Shown: positions 45,135 through 54,560 of the stretch, piece after piece
Position numbering within the stretch: the first letter of the stretch is position 1
Layout of the letters: every line of letters begins with the position of its first letter
NCBI RefSeq assembly: GCF_010093385.1
Contig: NZ_PDWV01000010.1
Span: forward strand, 19,806 to 83,805
DNA: 64,000 nt
Source of the DNA: Pseudoxanthomonas mexicana
GTDB taxonomy: Bacteria > Pseudomonadota > Gammaproteobacteria > Xanthomonadales > Xanthomonadaceae
Reading direction: 5' to 3'
Position numbers and translations under genes: made by a program
Notes under the pieces: generated by a model
Told to the model about the DNA's origin: nothing
The model's database searches: none
What the model saw: the letters and a program-made list of their open reading frames with translations, nothing else

Positions 45135-45556
45135 ACCAGCCGCGCGGCGACGCTCTCCAGATCGTAGGCGAAGCCACCGTCGGAGCGCTGGACGATGTCG
45201 GCGCCCGCGGCCGCCTGCAGGAACGCGGTGGTGATCTGGTAGCCGCCGGCTTGGGCCGGCGCGATGTGGCCGGCGATGCGGCTGTCGTGTTCGGCCTGGC
45301 CCAGCAGCTCGCCGAAGGCGACGACGCGCATGACCAGCGAGGTCTCCTCCTGCGGGCTCAGGCCGTGCCCGCTGATCTGCCGGGTGATGGCGCTCATGCC
45401 CAGGCAGGGCAGGTCGTCGCCGTCGTATTCGTCGACGGGCATGGCTCCGGTCATCACGGCCTGGAACACATCGATGCCGAAGGTCAGCAGCGCCGGATCG
45501 ACCGGGACCGCCTCGTCGAGGCGGCCCCCGGGACCTGCGGCAACATCGCGCGACAT
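45128..45556 (-). CDS. Hypothetical protein downstream of a ferritin-like gene
   Basis: This 142-residue protein is not recognised. It is mostly alpha-helical, with GGRLDEAVPVDPALLTFGIDVFQAVMTGAMPVDEYDGDDLP, then LSPQEETSLVMRVVAFGELLGQAEHDSRIAGHIAP, and a C-terminal FAYDLESVAARLVH. There is no signal peptide. It starts 14 bp after the ferritin-like gene on the same strand, suggesting a shared transcript and a shared role in iron or oxidative-stress handling, but this is inference. Its 3' end overlaps the convergent YetF gene. Confidence 0.75.
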   Translation of the reverse strand: MSRDVAAGPGGRLDEAVPVDPALLTFGIDVFQAVMTGAMPVDEYDGDDLPCLGMSAITRQISGHGLSPQEETSLVMRVVAFGELLGQAEHDSRIAGHIAPAQAGGYQITTAFLQAAAGADIVQRSDGGFAYDLESVAARLVH

Positions 45557-45570
45557 GGAGCGCCCGCGGC

Positions 45571-46191
45571 TCAATGTTTGCGCCCGAGCATCTGCTCGCG
45601 GCTCTGCTCGGCACGCGACGCGCCGATGGCGGTCTCGACGTTCTTGACCTCTTCCGGCGGCGGCAGCACGGCCGGCATGCCCAGCGACTGGATCCACAAT
45701 TCCCGGCCCCATCCCATGGTGTGGTACAGGTGGTGGTCCTCGTCGCTTTCCACCGCCTTGTAGGCCGGCTCCAGCACCTTGGCCAGGGCACCGCCCTGTT
45801 CCACGACCTTGCCGATCAGTTCCCAGTTCTGGTGATCCTTGGTTTCGGCCAGCACCACGCACTCGGCGGCCACCAGCTGGGCGGCTTCCGGGGTGTCGTG
45901 CTTGATCGCCATCTCGATGGCCTTGACCAGCGAAGCGCCCAGATGCGCCACCACCTCGCGACCCGGCGACGCGGCTTCGGTATCCAGCTCCAGCTGCTCG
46001 AACGCGCGCGTGAGCACCTGCTCGTGCGTACGCGTCTCCTCCAGATATTCGCTCCATTCCTTCTTCAGGTCGTCGTTGACGGCGGCCTTGAGGGCGGCAG
46101 TGTAGATCTGGATGCCACCGCGCTCGGTTTCCAGCGCCTGCAGCAACAGTTCATGGACCTGGTCGGTGTTGACACTGGCGGAACGCGCCAT
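45571..46191 (-). CDS. Ferritin-like domain protein
   Basis: This 206-residue four-helix-bundle protein has candidate diiron ligands in LETERGGIQIYTAAL, LEETRTHEQV, AAECVVLAE and ESDEDHHLYHTMG (E/ExxH pattern in two helix pairs). The length and sequence place it with the DUF892/YciE-like or Bfr-related group. It may store iron or oxidise it, or sense oxidants. It begins a two-gene transcript with the following unknown gene. Confidence 0.8.
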   Translation of the reverse strand: MARSASVNTDQVHELLLQALETERGGIQIYTAALKAAVNDDLKKEWSEYLEETRTHEQVLTRAFEQLELDTEAASPGREVVAHLGASLVKAIEMAIKHDTPEAAQLVAAECVVLAETKDHQNWELIGKVVEQGGALAKVLEPAYKAVESDEDHHLYHTMGWGRELWIQSLGMPAVLPPPEEVKNVETAIGASRAEQSREQMLGRKH

Positions 46192-46315
46192 GGCTAGACT
46201 CCGTGAGGGTTGGAAGGAGCCCCTGTTTTAGGCGCCTGTACGCAAACACGAGGTGAGGGCGACGCATGCACGACGTTCACAAGTTCGAACGCGCGCCGGA
46301 ACGTAGGAAGCGCAG

Positions 46316-46876
46316 ATGAGCGACACCGCGTTGCTGGTGCTGGACATGGTGAACCGGTTCGACTTCGAAGGCGGCGACCGTCTGGCGAAGGCGGCGCGAG
46401 CCATCGTGCCGCGCATCGAGACGCTGCGTGCGCGTTTCGACGCGGCGGGCGCGCCCACGATCTACGTGAACGACAATTTCTCGCACTGGCAGGGACAGTT
46501 CGGCGACCTGGTGGCCGCCTGCCGCGACGCCGGAGGTGCGTCCGCTTCGATCGTGCAGCGCCTGGCCCCGCGCCCGCACGACTATCACGTGCTCAAGCCG
46601 AAGCACTCCGGCTTCCTCGCTACGCCGCTGGCCATCCTGCTGGCCAAGCTGGGCGCGCGCCGGCTGGTCCTGACCGGCCTGTCCGCCGATTCCTGCGTAC
46701 TGGCCACCGCGCAGGGCGCCAACATGCGCGAGTACGCGGTCTGGGTGCCACAGGATGCCGTGGCCGCGATCACCCCCGCACGACGCCGCCACGCCCTGCA
46801 GGTGATGGCCGTGGGCCTGGGGGCGCGGGTGGACGCGGTACGCGCGGTGACCGGCCTGTTCCCCGACCCCGCGTGA
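46316..46876 (+). CDS. Isochorismatase-family cysteine hydrolase
   Basis: In this 186-residue protein the catalytic triad can be read: Asp in ALLVLDMVNRFDF, Lys in HVLKPKHSGF and the nucleophile Cys in LTGLSADSCVLATAQGA. The cis-peptide motif and the Rossmann-like alternation are typical. Substrates of such enzymes range from nicotinamide to peroxyureidoacrylate; nothing local identifies it. Confidence 0.9.
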   Translation: MSDTALLVLDMVNRFDFEGGDRLAKAARAIVPRIETLRARFDAAGAPTIYVNDNFSHWQGQFGDLVAACRDAGGASASIVQRLAPRPHDYHVLKPKHSGFLATPLAILLAKLGARRLVLTGLSADSCVLATAQGANMREYAVWVPQDAVAAITPARRRHALQVMAVGLGARVDAVRAVTGLFPDPA

Positions 46877-46920
46877 CGGCCCGCGTCCATGCGCGTCCAC
46901 GCGACCGGTACCATGCGCCC

Positions 46921-47469
46921 ATGACGACCTCCGCCGCGATCCGCTTCTCCGCCACCCTGCAACGTCCGGCCGAGCCGAAAGCGGCGACATGGACCTTCCT
47001 GGTGCTGCCCGCCACGGCCAGCGCGAAGTTGCCCACCCGCAGCCTGGTGACGGTGGAAGGCACGCTGGCGGGCCAGCACTTCCAGGCCACGCTGCAGCCG
47101 GACGGAGCAGGCAGTCATTGGCTGAAAGGGGAGAAGGCGCTGCGGGCATCCGCGGGTGTCGCCGCCGGCGACCGGGTCGATCTGGTGATCGCGCCGGTGA
47201 AGGAAGAACCCGAGCCGGTGGTGCCGGCCGATGTCCGCAAGGCGCTGGCGGCTGCGCCCGAAGCGAAGGCGGTATGGAACAGCCTGACCGCGGTGGCACG
47301 CCGCGACTGGATCCACTGGATCACGTCGGGCAAGAAGGCTGAGACGCGCGTCAAGCGCATCGCCACCGCCTGCGACATGCTGGCGTCCGGCAAGCGGCGT
47401 GCGTGCTGCTTCGATCGTTCGGGGATGTACAGCAGAGGCAACATGGGTGCCCCTGTCGCGGCGGAGTAG
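46921..47469 (+). CDS. YdeI/OmpD-associated family protein with DUF1905
   Basis: In this 182-residue protein, residues 1-95 are the beta-barrel DUF1905 domain ([20 protein letters not shown], then [30 protein letters not shown]). Residues 105-165 form the OmdA/YdeI helical domain ([21 protein letters not shown], then [33 protein letters not shown]). The family is cytoplasmic with stress-related but undefined roles. The start ATG is taken; earlier frames cross the previous gene. Confidence 0.87.
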   Translation: MTTSAAIRFSATLQRPAEPKAATWTFLVLPATASAKLPTRSLVTVEGTLAGQHFQATLQPDGAGSHWLKGEKALRASAGVAAGDRVDLVIAPVKEEPEPVVPADVRKALAAAPEAKAVWNSLTAVARRDWIHWITSGKKAETRVKRIATACDMLASGKRRACCFDRSGMYSRGNMGAPVAAE

Positions 47470-47599
47470 CGAATCTGCCTGCGGCGCTGCATCCGGCGCG
47501 TCGCCTCGCCCGTACCAGCGCAGGCATCGATCACCAGGCCGGTTCGGGTCGCGGGAGGTCCGATGGGTTATCCTCCACGCCCCCGCAGGAGTCCATGCG

Positions 47600-48205
47600 A
47601 TGAGCCATTCCGACGACAATCCCGGCAAGGTGACCCAGGCCCAGGCCGAAGACGCCGTGCGCGTACTGCTGGAGTGGGCGGGCGAGGATCCTACGCGCGA
47701 AGGCCTGCTGGACACGCCCAAGCGGGTGGCCAAGGCCTACCGCGACTGGTTCAGCGGCTACCAGATGGACCCGCGCGAGTACCTGGCGCGCACCTTCGAG
47801 GAAGTCGCCGGCTACGACGAGATGATCGTGCTGCGCGACATCGAGTTCGAAAGCCATTGCGAGCACCACATGGCGCCGATCATCGGCCGCGCGCACGTGG
47901 GCTACCTGCCCGACGGCAAGGTGGTGGGCATCAGCAAGCTGGCGCGCGTGGTGGACGTGTACGCGCGCCGTTTCCAGGTGCAGGAGAAGATGACCGCGCA
48001 GATCGCGCAGTGCATCCAGGACGTGCTGCAGCCCCGCGGCGTGGCCGTGGTGGTCGATGGCGCGCACGAATGCATGACCACCCGCGGCGTGCACAAGCGC
48101 GGCGTCAGCATGGTGACCAGCAAGATGCTGGGGACCTTCCGCGACGACGCGCGCACCCGCGCCGAGTTCCTGCGCTTCATCGAGACGGGCCACGGCAAGC
48201 GTTGA
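47600..48205 (+). CDS. folE: GTP cyclohydrolase I
   Basis: This 201-residue enzyme has the zinc/catalytic set ([22 protein letters not shown] with Cys, His, His; second Cys in [14 protein letters not shown]). The substrate segments [14 protein letters not shown] and [21 protein letters not shown] are also present. It catalyses the first step of folate and tetrahydropterin synthesis. A pterin-dependent phenylalanine hydroxylase (phhA) is in the same window, though not adjacent. AGGAG lies 8 bp before the ATG. Confidence 0.97.
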   Translation: MSHSDDNPGKVTQAQAEDAVRVLLEWAGEDPTREGLLDTPKRVAKAYRDWFSGYQMDPREYLARTFEEVAGYDEMIVLRDIEFESHCEHHMAPIIGRAHVGYLPDGKVVGISKLARVVDVYARRFQVQEKMTAQIAQCIQDVLQPRGVAVVVDGAHECMTTRGVHKRGVSMVTSKMLGTFRDDARTRAEFLRFIETGHGKR

Positions 48206-48218
48206 GTGCGTGCCGCTG

Positions 48219-48338
48219 TTGTAGGAGCGACATAAGTCGCGACCGCATGACGTCACTGCCCATTGGCTTGCTCATCTCCAGGATTCCGCTGTCCCGTTGC
48301 CTGAGGGTGCCCGGTCGCGACTCACGTCGCTCCTACAG
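48219..48338. repeat. REP-like inverted pair, family A copy 5
   Basis: The left arm (48221-48243) is a variant with CATAAGTCGC in place of CGTGAGTCGC; the right arm (48313-48337) is the standard GTGAGT subtype. They face each other across about 70 bp between two tandem plus-strand genes (folE and ychJ). Confidence 0.85.
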
Positions 48339-48350
48339 TGAAGCGATGCC

Positions 48351-48734
48351 ATGAACCCCTGCCCCTGCGGCACTGGCCGCGATCTCGCCGTCTGCTGCGG
48401 CCGCTATCACGCCGGTGAAGCCGCCCCCGACGCCGAAGCGCTGATGCGCTCGCGCTATAGCGCCTTCGTCACCGGCAACGCGGACTACCTGCGCGCGACC
48501 TGGCATCCCGACACCCGGCCGGACGAACTCGGCCTGGATGCCCCCGGCGCACAGAAGACCATGTGGCTCGGGCTGACGGTGAAATCGCACCGCGTCACCG
48601 GGCCGGAGACGGCCGAGGTCGAGTTCGTCGCCCGCTACCGCGTCGGTGGCGGCAGCGCGGTGCGCCTGCACGAGCGCAGCCGCTTCGTCCGCGTCGACGG
48701 ACGGTGGCTGTACGTGGATGGCGAGCATCGCTGA
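48351..48734 (+). CDS. ychJ: YchJ-family SEC-C motif protein
   Basis: This 127-residue protein has an N-terminal zinc-binding SEC-C-like motif [17 protein letters not shown]. The YchJ barrel follows: [50 protein letters not shown] and [19 protein letters not shown]. The cellular role is unknown. Only 10 bp separate it from the preceding repeat; a family B repeat follows. Confidence 0.9.
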   Translation: MNPCPCGTGRDLAVCCGRYHAGEAAPDAEALMRSRYSAFVTGNADYLRATWHPDTRPDELGLDAPGAQKTMWLGLTVKSHRVTGPETAEVEFVARYRVGGGSAVRLHERSRFVRVDGRWLYVDGEHR

Positions 48735-48741
48735 CATTGTT

Positions 48742-48930
48742 TCCCTCTCCCCGCCGCGCGGGGAGAAGGTGGCCGGAGGCCGGATGAGGGGAACGCGCGG
48801 GGGTTGAAGCGCCGATATCGTCTGGAGAGCTCGCCTCTTTTTGGAGCGTGAGCCATTGAGACATCGTGTCTCCGTTCGCCCGTCACCCGCCTTCGGCACC
48901 CTCTCCCGCTCTCGCAGGGAGAGGGAGAAG
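48742..48930. repeat. Family B inverted pair, copy 1
   Basis: The left block (48742-48792) reads CCCTCTCCCCGCC then GCGGGGAGAAGGTGGCC and ends in CGGATGAGGGG. The right block (48873-48930) is its approximate reverse complement (CGTCACCCGCCTTCGGC, CACCCTCTCCC and CAGGGAGAGGG). Each block contains its own G/C hairpin. It lies between convergent genes (ychJ and the M20 gene). A second copy is at 62416-62627. Confidence 0.8.
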
Positions 48931-48936
48931 CCCATC

Positions 48937-50265
48937 TCAACCCTTCGGCTTCTCCAGGTAATCCAGCGTCACCTGCAGCAATGCGCGCAGCCCCACGTCG
49001 AGCGAGGCCTCGTCCAGCATGAACTCGGGCGAGTGGTTGCTGGGCGCGGTGACCGGGTCGATGCCCTTGGCCGTGCTACCGACAAAGAAGAACATCGACG
49101 GCACTTCGCGCGCGTAGAACGAGAAGTCCTCCGCGCCCATCTGCAAGGGCGGGGTGATCACGTTGTCCGCACCCACCGCCGCCTGCAGGCTGGGCAGCAT
49201 GCGCGCGGTGAGGTCCGGATCGTTGACGGTGACCGGATTGCCGTCGTTGTCGGGCACGCTGGCCTCCACCTTCGCGCCGTGCGCGGCGCTCACATGGGTG
49301 GCCACGTTCTTGAGGTCGGCGAAGATCTTCTGCCGCATGCCCTCGTCGAAGGTGCGGATGGTGCCCACCACCTCCACGTCGTCGGGAATGATGTTGTAGC
49401 GGATGCCGCCCTTGATCGCGCCGAAGCTGACCACGGCAGGCAGCCGGGAGATGTCGGTGCGACGGCTGACGATGGTCTGGGTGGTGCCGATCACGTCGGC
49501 CATCGCCACGATCGGGTCCACGCCGCCCCACGGCCGCGAGCCGTGCGTCTGCCGGCCCACGACCTTCAGCGTGAAGCTGTCCGAGGCCGCCATCAGCGGC
49601 CCCTGGCGCACGCCGATTTGGCCGACCGGGATCGACGAGAACACGTGCAGGCCGAACACCGCCTCCGGCTTGAAGTCCCGGAACACGCCGTCCTTCAGCA
49701 TCAGCGCTGCGCCCCCTTCCTCGCCGGCCGGCGCGCCTTCCTCGGCGGGCTGGAAGACCAGCAGTACCTCACCCGGCAGCGTGTCCTGCATGCCGACCAG
49801 CGCCTTCGCCACGCCCAGCAGGATGCCGGTATGCGCGTCATGGCCGCAGGCGTGCATCACGCCGACGGTTTCGCCGCGATACGTCGATGTGGCTTTCGAC
49901 GCGAACGGCAGGCTGCTGCGCTCGGTGACCGGCAGCGCGTCCATGTCGGCACGCAACGCGATGCGCGGGCCGGGTCTGCCGCCCTTGATCACCGCGGTGA
50001 CGCCGTGATGCGCGATGCCCGTACGCGGTTGCAGGCCCAGCTTGCGCAGCTCCTCGGCCACGCGCTTTGACGTCTGTTCCTCGCGGTTGGACAGCTCCGG
50101 GTACTGGTGGAAATGCCGCCGCCAGTCGATAACCTGCTGCTGCATCGCCTTGCCGGCGGCGATGACGTCAGGCCGCTGCGTGGGTGGGGCGTCCTGCGCG
50201 GCGGTCGTGGGGGCAAGCGAGGCGATGGCCAGCGCGATGACGGAAAGCAGCAGAGGGTTGGGCAT
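48937..50265 (-). CDS. M20-family metallopeptidase / amidohydrolase, exported
   Basis: This 442-residue protein has a Sec signal peptide cleaved near TAAQD. The M20D fold shows the metal ligands in VMHACGHDAHTGILLGVAKAL and the glutamate in VFQPAEEGAPAGEEGG, with the dimerisation-domain motif VVGRQTHGSRPWGGVDPI and a final PSNHSPEFMLDEASL. The enzymes hydrolyse N-acyl amino acids or peptides. The ATG at 50265 is used; a TTG five codons upstream also fits. Confidence 0.92.
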   Translation of the reverse strand: MPNPLLLSVIALAIASLAPTTAAQDAPPTQRPDVIAAGKAMQQQVIDWRRHFHQYPELSNREEQTSKRVAEELRKLGLQPRTGIAHHGVTAVIKGGRPGPRIALRADMDALPVTERSSLPFASKATSTYRGETVGVMHACGHDAHTGILLGVAKALVGMQDTLPGEVLLVFQPAEEGAPAGEEGGAALMLKDGVFRDFKPEAVFGLHVFSSIPVGQIGVRQGPLMAASDSFTLKVVGRQTHGSRPWGGVDPIVAMADVIGTTQTIVSRRTDISRLPAVVSFGAIKGGIRYNIIPDDVEVVGTIRTFDEGMRQKIFADLKNVATHVSAAHGAKVEASVPDNDGNPVTVNDPDLTARMLPSLQAAVGADNVITPPLQMGAEDFSFYAREVPSMFFFVGSTAKGIDPVTAPSNHSPEFMLDEASLDVGLRALLQVTLDYLEKPKG

Positions 50266-50307
50266 GGCGATGTCCGGCAAGGAGTCGAGGGATCAGACAG
50301 TAGTCCG

Positions 50308-51195
50308 TTAATTCTTCGGTGTCGCGTACATGTCCTGCATGTTCGCGGTGTACTCGGCCAACGACGGCATGCCCAGGGCGGCGCGGCGCGCCTCCACGTG
50401 CTCCGGATCTTCGATGGGCCGGGGCTGTGGCACGCCTTCCACGCTGTGGAACTGGGTGCCGTAAAGCTGAGGCTTGCCTTGGGCGATCCGAACGCGGTCG
50501 GTCAGATAGGCCAAGTGGATGCCCGAGGCCTGTCCCCGTTCAACCGCATCCTGCAGCATCCCCAGGACCTGCTCCTGGAAGGCGGGTTCGTGATCAGCAT
50601 GCTGGGCGAGCAGGAAGAATCCCATGCTGCCGCTCCGGCCCACCTTGTCGTAGCCGGGCCATCCGTGCGCGTCCAGATAGGACTTCAGCCACGCAGTGTT
50701 GTCGCGATCCACGTCGCCCATCGCGGCGGCGAGCGCCGGATCCGCGGGCGCCAGCATCGCCTGGTTGCGCGCATCCTGGTCCCTGTCGATCCGCCGTTGC
50801 AACTCCTCCAGGAGGGCATCGTCGCGGCGGGACATCTCGGCTGTCATGTCGCGGCGATGGCGCGCAAGCAAGGCTGTCCATCGCGGATCATCGTGCAGGG
50901 ACACCAGATCGGCGTCATCGGCGATATGGCTGCGCAGCTGATCCGAGGGCGTGGCGGCCAATCGGGCCAAGGCCGCTTCCTTGTCGCCCGCCAGGGCCAG
51001 GCAGCACGCCGCATCGTAGGCGGCGCCGCGCACCGGCGGCGGGCGATCCGCTTGTTGACCATACAGGCGCGCGCAGGCGGGATAGTCCTTGGCCTTGTAG
51101 GCGCCGACGGCACTGCGATACTCGGCCGCCTGCGCAACGCCTGCAGCGCAAAGGCATATGCATGCGGTCAGGACCCTTGGCGTGTGCACCGTCAT
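50308..51195 (-). CDS. DUF6624 protein, exported
   Basis: This 295-residue protein has a Sec signal peptide ending near AQA. A TPR-like N-terminal half follows (AVGAYKAKDYPACARLYGQQA, then AAYDAACCLALAGDKEAALARL). The C-terminal DUF6624 domain has YLDAHGWPGYDKVGRSGSMGFFLLAQHAD, then LAYLTDRVRIAQGKPQLYGTQFHS. The function is unknown. It is divergent from the TSUP transporter gene. Confidence 0.85.
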   Translation of the reverse strand: MTVHTPRVLTACICLCAAGVAQAAEYRSAVGAYKAKDYPACARLYGQQADRPPPVRGAAYDAACCLALAGDKEAALARLAATPSDQLRSHIADDADLVSLHDDPRWTALLARHRRDMTAEMSRRDDALLEELQRRIDRDQDARNQAMLAPADPALAAAMGDVDRDNTAWLKSYLDAHGWPGYDKVGRSGSMGFFLLAQHADHEPAFQEQVLGMLQDAVERGQASGIHLAYLTDRVRIAQGKPQLYGTQFHSVEGVPQPRPIEDPEHVEARRAALGMPSLAEYTANMQDMYATPKN

Positions 51196-51286
51196 CATCC
51201 TTGGCGATGGAGGAAGCCCTAGAATACACACGCATCCGCACTGCCGTGTCGTCACGGGCGATGCCATCCTCAACCTCCACCACCCC

Positions 51287-52075
51287 ATGCCCGACCTCGC
51301 CCTGCAGGTGCTCCTGCTGCTGTTCCTCGCCGCGATGCTGGCGGGCTTCATCGATGCCATCGCCGGCGGCGGGGGGATGATCACGATCCCCGCCATGCTG
51401 CTGGCCGGCATCCCGCCGCTGCAGGTGCTGGGCACCAACAAGCTGCAGTCGCTGTTCGGCTCGGGGTCGGCCAGCTGGGCCTATGCGCGCCACGGGCACG
51501 TCGACCTCAAGGGCCAGCTGCCGATGGTGCTGACCGCCGCGCTGGGCGCGACAGGCGGTGCGCTGCTGGCCACGGTCATTCCGGTGGACTGGCTGAAGTG
51601 GGCACTGCCGTTCCTGCTGGTCGGCATCGCCGTGTACTTCGGGCTGAAGCCCGACATCGGCCATGTGGATCGCCACCAGCGCATGCGCCCGCAGGTGTTC
51701 GCGCTGACCTTTGTGCCGGCGATCGGTTTCTACGACGGCGTGTTCGGCCCGGGCACCGGCTCGTTCCTGATGCTGGGGTTCGTCGCGCTGGCGGGCTTCG
51801 GCATCCTCAAGGCGACCGCGCACACCAAGTTCCTCAACTTCGGCTCGAACGTCGGCGCGTTCGCCGTGTTCCTCGTCCATGGTGCCGTGCTGTGGAAAGT
51901 CGGCCTGCTGATGGGAGCGGGCCAGTTCCTCGGCGCGCAGCTCGGTTCACGCTTCGCGATGAAGCAGGGTGCGCGCATCATCAAGCCGCTGCTGGTCACC
52001 GTATCGATCGCGCTGGCGATCCGCCTGCTCGCCGACCCGCAGCACCCGGTGCGGGTGTGGGTGGCGTCCTTCTGA
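51287..52075 (+). CDS. TSUP/TauE-SafE family transporter
   Basis: This 262-residue protein has about eight membrane helices. The family signatures are AAMLAGFIDAIAGGGGMITIPAMLLAGIPP, then VLGTNKLQSLFGSG, and FYDGVFGPGTGSFLMLGF in the second repeat. Members move sulfite, sulfoacetate or related organic anions; the substrate is unknown here. The start follows family N-termini (MPDLALQVLLLL); a longer frame would have to begin inside the upstream divergent gene. Confidence 0.92.
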   Translation: MPDLALQVLLLLFLAAMLAGFIDAIAGGGGMITIPAMLLAGIPPLQVLGTNKLQSLFGSGSASWAYARHGHVDLKGQLPMVLTAALGATGGALLATVIPVDWLKWALPFLLVGIAVYFGLKPDIGHVDRHQRMRPQVFALTFVPAIGFYDGVFGPGTGSFLMLGFVALAGFGILKATAHTKFLNFGSNVGAFAVFLVHGAVLWKVGLLMGAGQFLGAQLGSRFAMKQGARIIKPLLVTVSIALAIRLLADPQHPVRVWVASF

Positions 52076-52085
52076 TCCTTTTTTT

Positions 52086-52203
52086 TAGGAGCGACGTGAG
52101 TCGCGACCGCGGGAATCGATCCGCCGGGATGGGTCATGCATCGCATGATGGATGCAAGCCTGGCGTTGCAGGGAGTGCGGTCGCGACTCACGTCGCTCCT
52201 ACA
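52086..52203. repeat. REP-like inverted pair, family A copy 6
   Basis: Both arms (52086-52108 and 52179-52202) are of the GTGAGT subtype across about 70 bp between convergent genes (TSUP and purU). A run of eight T at 52079-52086 precedes the left arm. Confidence 0.88.
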
Positions 52204-52215
52204 TCAGGCAACGGC

Positions 52216-53067
52216 CTATCGGAATACCACCGTCCGGTGTCCGTTGAGCAGGATGCGGTGTTCCACGTGGCGGCGCACCGCGCGGGCCAGCACCAGCGAT
52301 TCGATGTCGCTGCCCATGCGTACCAGCTCCTTCGGCGTCATCGCGTGGTCCACGCGGGCGACGTCCTGTTCGATGATCGGACCTTCGTCGAGGTCGCGCG
52401 TCACGTAGTGCGCGGTGGCGCCGATGATCTTGACCCCACGCGCATGCGCCTGGTGGTACGGTCTGGCGCCCTTGAAGCTCGGCAGGAAGCTGTGGTGGAT
52501 GTTGATGGCGCGGCCGGCCAGCGCATCGCACAGCGCGGGCGAGAGGATCTGCATGTAGCGCGCCAGCACCACCAGGTCGATCCGCTCGCGTTCGACCAGA
52601 TCGATGATGCGCTGCTCCTGCTCGTCGCGATGGTCGGCAGTGACCGGCAGGTGGTGGAAGGCCACGCCGTACGACTGCGCCAACGGCGCGAAGTCGGCAT
52701 GGTTGGAGACCACGCAGGCGATCTCCACCGGCAACTGCCGGCTGTGCACGCGGAACAGCAGGTCGTTGAGGCAATGTCCCTGCTTGCTCACCAGTACCAT
52801 CAGCCGTGCCTTGCGGCGCGCATCGTGCAGCTGCCAGTCCATCGCGAACGCGTCGGCGAGCGGCTGGAAGCGCGCATGCAGCGATTCGACCGAAACGTCT
52901 TCGGGCAGGTCGAAGTGCACGCGCAGGAAGAAGCGGCCGGACTCCTCGTCGCCGAACTGCTGGGCGTCCAGGATGTTGCAGCCGGCGTCGAACAGCAGCC
53001 CGGTGACGCGGTAGACGATGCCGGTGGTGTCCGGGCACGAGAGCGTGAGGATGTGGTCGCGGCGCAT
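52216..53067 (-). CDS. purU: Formyltetrahydrofolate deformylase
   Basis: This 283-residue enzyme has an N-terminal ACT domain (HILTLSCPDTTGIVYRVTGLLFDAGCNILDAQQF). A formyl-transferase-type domain follows with the catalytic Asn/His in INIHHSFLPSF and Asp in VTRDLDEGPIIEQDV. PurU hydrolyses 10-formyl-THF to formate and THF, buffering one-carbon pools. It begins 10 bp after the I78 inhibitor gene upstream, likely one transcript. Confidence 0.95.
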   Translation of the reverse strand: MRRDHILTLSCPDTTGIVYRVTGLLFDAGCNILDAQQFGDEESGRFFLRVHFDLPEDVSVESLHARFQPLADAFAMDWQLHDARRKARLMVLVSKQGHCLNDLLFRVHSRQLPVEIACVVSNHADFAPLAQSYGVAFHHLPVTADHRDEQEQRIIDLVERERIDLVVLARYMQILSPALCDALAGRAINIHHSFLPSFKGARPYHQAHARGVKIIGATAHYVTRDLDEGPIIEQDVARVDHAMTPKELVRMGSDIESLVLARAVRRHVEHRILLNGHRTVVFR

Positions 53068-53077
53068 AGGAGCGGGC

Positions 53078-53395
53078 TTACTCGCAGCGGGCCGCGGTGA
53101 TGCGGTTGTCGGCGTCGATGTACACGCGCAGGCGGTCGGTGCGCGCATCGTGCTTGACCACGGTGCCGGGGCCGATGGGATTGACCAGGCCGGCGCCGCT
53201 CTCGCTGGACAGGCGGCGCATGTTGGCTTCGTCCGCCGGCTGGCCCACGGCCCAACCCAGCGCGGCGTCGCTGCAGCGGCCGCTGCCGGCCACCTGCGGG
53301 CCGGGCGTGCTGACGCAGGCGGAGAGCGCCAGCATGCCCAGGACCAGGAGCGGCGCGCGGATGGACGAACGGTGCGACAGCAGGGGGATGGCCAT
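53078..53395 (-). CDS. I78-family peptidase inhibitor, exported
   Basis: This 105-residue protein has a lipoprotein-type signal (LSACVST). The small inhibitor domain has the I78 pattern CSDAALGWAVGQPADEANMRRLSSES, then LVNPIGPGTVVKHDARTDRLRVYIDADNRITAARC (two cysteines). The archetype inhibits subtilisin-like serine proteases. Here it may protect the periplasm or envelope. It lies divergent from the Ntn hydrolase gene. Confidence 0.85.
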   Translation of the reverse strand: MAIPLLSHRSSIRAPLLVLGMLALSACVSTPGPQVAGSGRCSDAALGWAVGQPADEANMRRLSSESGAGLVNPIGPGTVVKHDARTDRLRVYIDADNRITAARCE

Positions 53396-53498
53396 GGCAG
53401 CATCTCGGGGGACGGGATCGCTGTTTAACATACCCGCCGGCATAAAGGGCGGGCGCACCCGCCGCGCACCCGACATCAACCCTGCCACGGAGGTCGTC

Positions 53499-54560
53499 AT
53501 GGATCGTCGCTTCGTCTTGCCGCTCGCGCTTGCCGCCACCCTGCTGTCCTCGCTCGCCGCCGCGCCTCCCGCCGACGCCTGTACCCGCCTGGTCTACCTG
53601 GGTGCCCACGACGACGTGATCACCGCCCGTTCGATGGACTGGAAGACCGACGTGGCGACGAACCTGTGGATCTTCCCGCGTGGCATGGCGCGCAACGGAC
53701 AGGCCGGACCGAACTCGGTGACGTGGACGTCGAAGTACGGCAGCGTGATCGCCAGCGGCTACGAGGTCTCCACCACCGACGGCATGAACGAAGCGGGCCT
53801 GGTCGCCAACGTGCTGTGGCTGGTGGAATCCGAATACCCCGCCTACGACGGGCGCGGCCCGGGCCTGAGCATCGCGGCCTGGGCGCAGTACGTGCTGGAC
53901 AACTACGGCACGGTGAAGGAGGCCGTCGAGGCCCTGCGTGCGCAGCCTTTCACCGTGGTGACCGACAAGGTGCCGGGCGAGGACCGCCTGGCCACGCTGC
54001 ACCTGTCGATGTCCGACGCCAGTGGCGACAGCGCCATCATCGAGTACATCGGCGGCAAGCAGGTGATCCACCATAGCCGCGACTACCAGGTGATGACCAA
54101 CTCGCCGGTGTTCGACCAGCAGCTCGCGCTCAATACCTACTGGAAGCAGATCGGCGGCACGGTGATGCTGCCGGGCACCAACCGCGCGGCGGACCGCTTC
54201 GCGCGCGCCTCGTTCTACGTCAACGCGATCCCCAAGAGCGAGGACCCGGTGAAGGCGCTGGCCAGCGTCTTCAGCGTGATCCGCAACGCGTCGGTGCCGT
54301 TCGGCATCAACACACCGGAGGAACCCAACATCTCCTCCACCCGCTGGCGCACGGTCGCGGACCACAAGCGCAAGCTCTATTTCTTCGAGTCCGCGCTGAC
54401 GCCGAACACGTTCTGGGTGGACCTCAAGGACATCGATTTCTCGAAGGAGACCGGCAGGGTGCTGCGGCTGGACCTGGGCCCCGACCAGCGCAACGTATTC
54501 GCCGGCAACACCGTGAAGGACTTCCGACCGGCGGAGCCGTTCGTGTTCCAGGGCCTATAG
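53499..54560 (+). CDS. Choloylglycine-hydrolase/penicillin V acylase-like Ntn hydrolase, exported
   Basis: This 353-residue protein has a signal peptide cleaved at ADA-C, leaving the catalytic Cys28 at the mature N-terminus (CTRLVYLG). The family's Arg/Asp (ITARSMDWK), the Asn in ATNLWIFPRG and the active-site Asn in DQQLALNTYWKQ are visible. Members cleave amide bonds in bile salts, penicillin V or acyl-homoserine lactones; quorum-quenching is possible but untested. AGG in ACGGAGG lies 5-6 bases before the ATG. Its stop overlaps the convergent beta-lactamase gene by six bases. Confidence 0.88.
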   Translation: MDRRFVLPLALAATLLSSLAAAPPADACTRLVYLGAHDDVITARSMDWKTDVATNLWIFPRGMARNGQAGPNSVTWTSKYGSVIASGYEVSTTDGMNEAGLVANVLWLVESEYPAYDGRGPGLSIAAWAQYVLDNYGTVKEAVEALRAQPFTVVTDKVPGEDRLATLHLSMSDASGDSAIIEYIGGKQVIHHSRDYQVMTNSPVFDQQLALNTYWKQIGGTVMLPGTNRAADRFARASFYVNAIPKSEDPVKALASVFSVIRNASVPFGINTPEEPNISSTRWRTVADHKRKLYFFESALTPNTFWVDLKDIDFSKETGRVLRLDLGPDQRNVFAGNTVKDFRPAEPFVFQGL

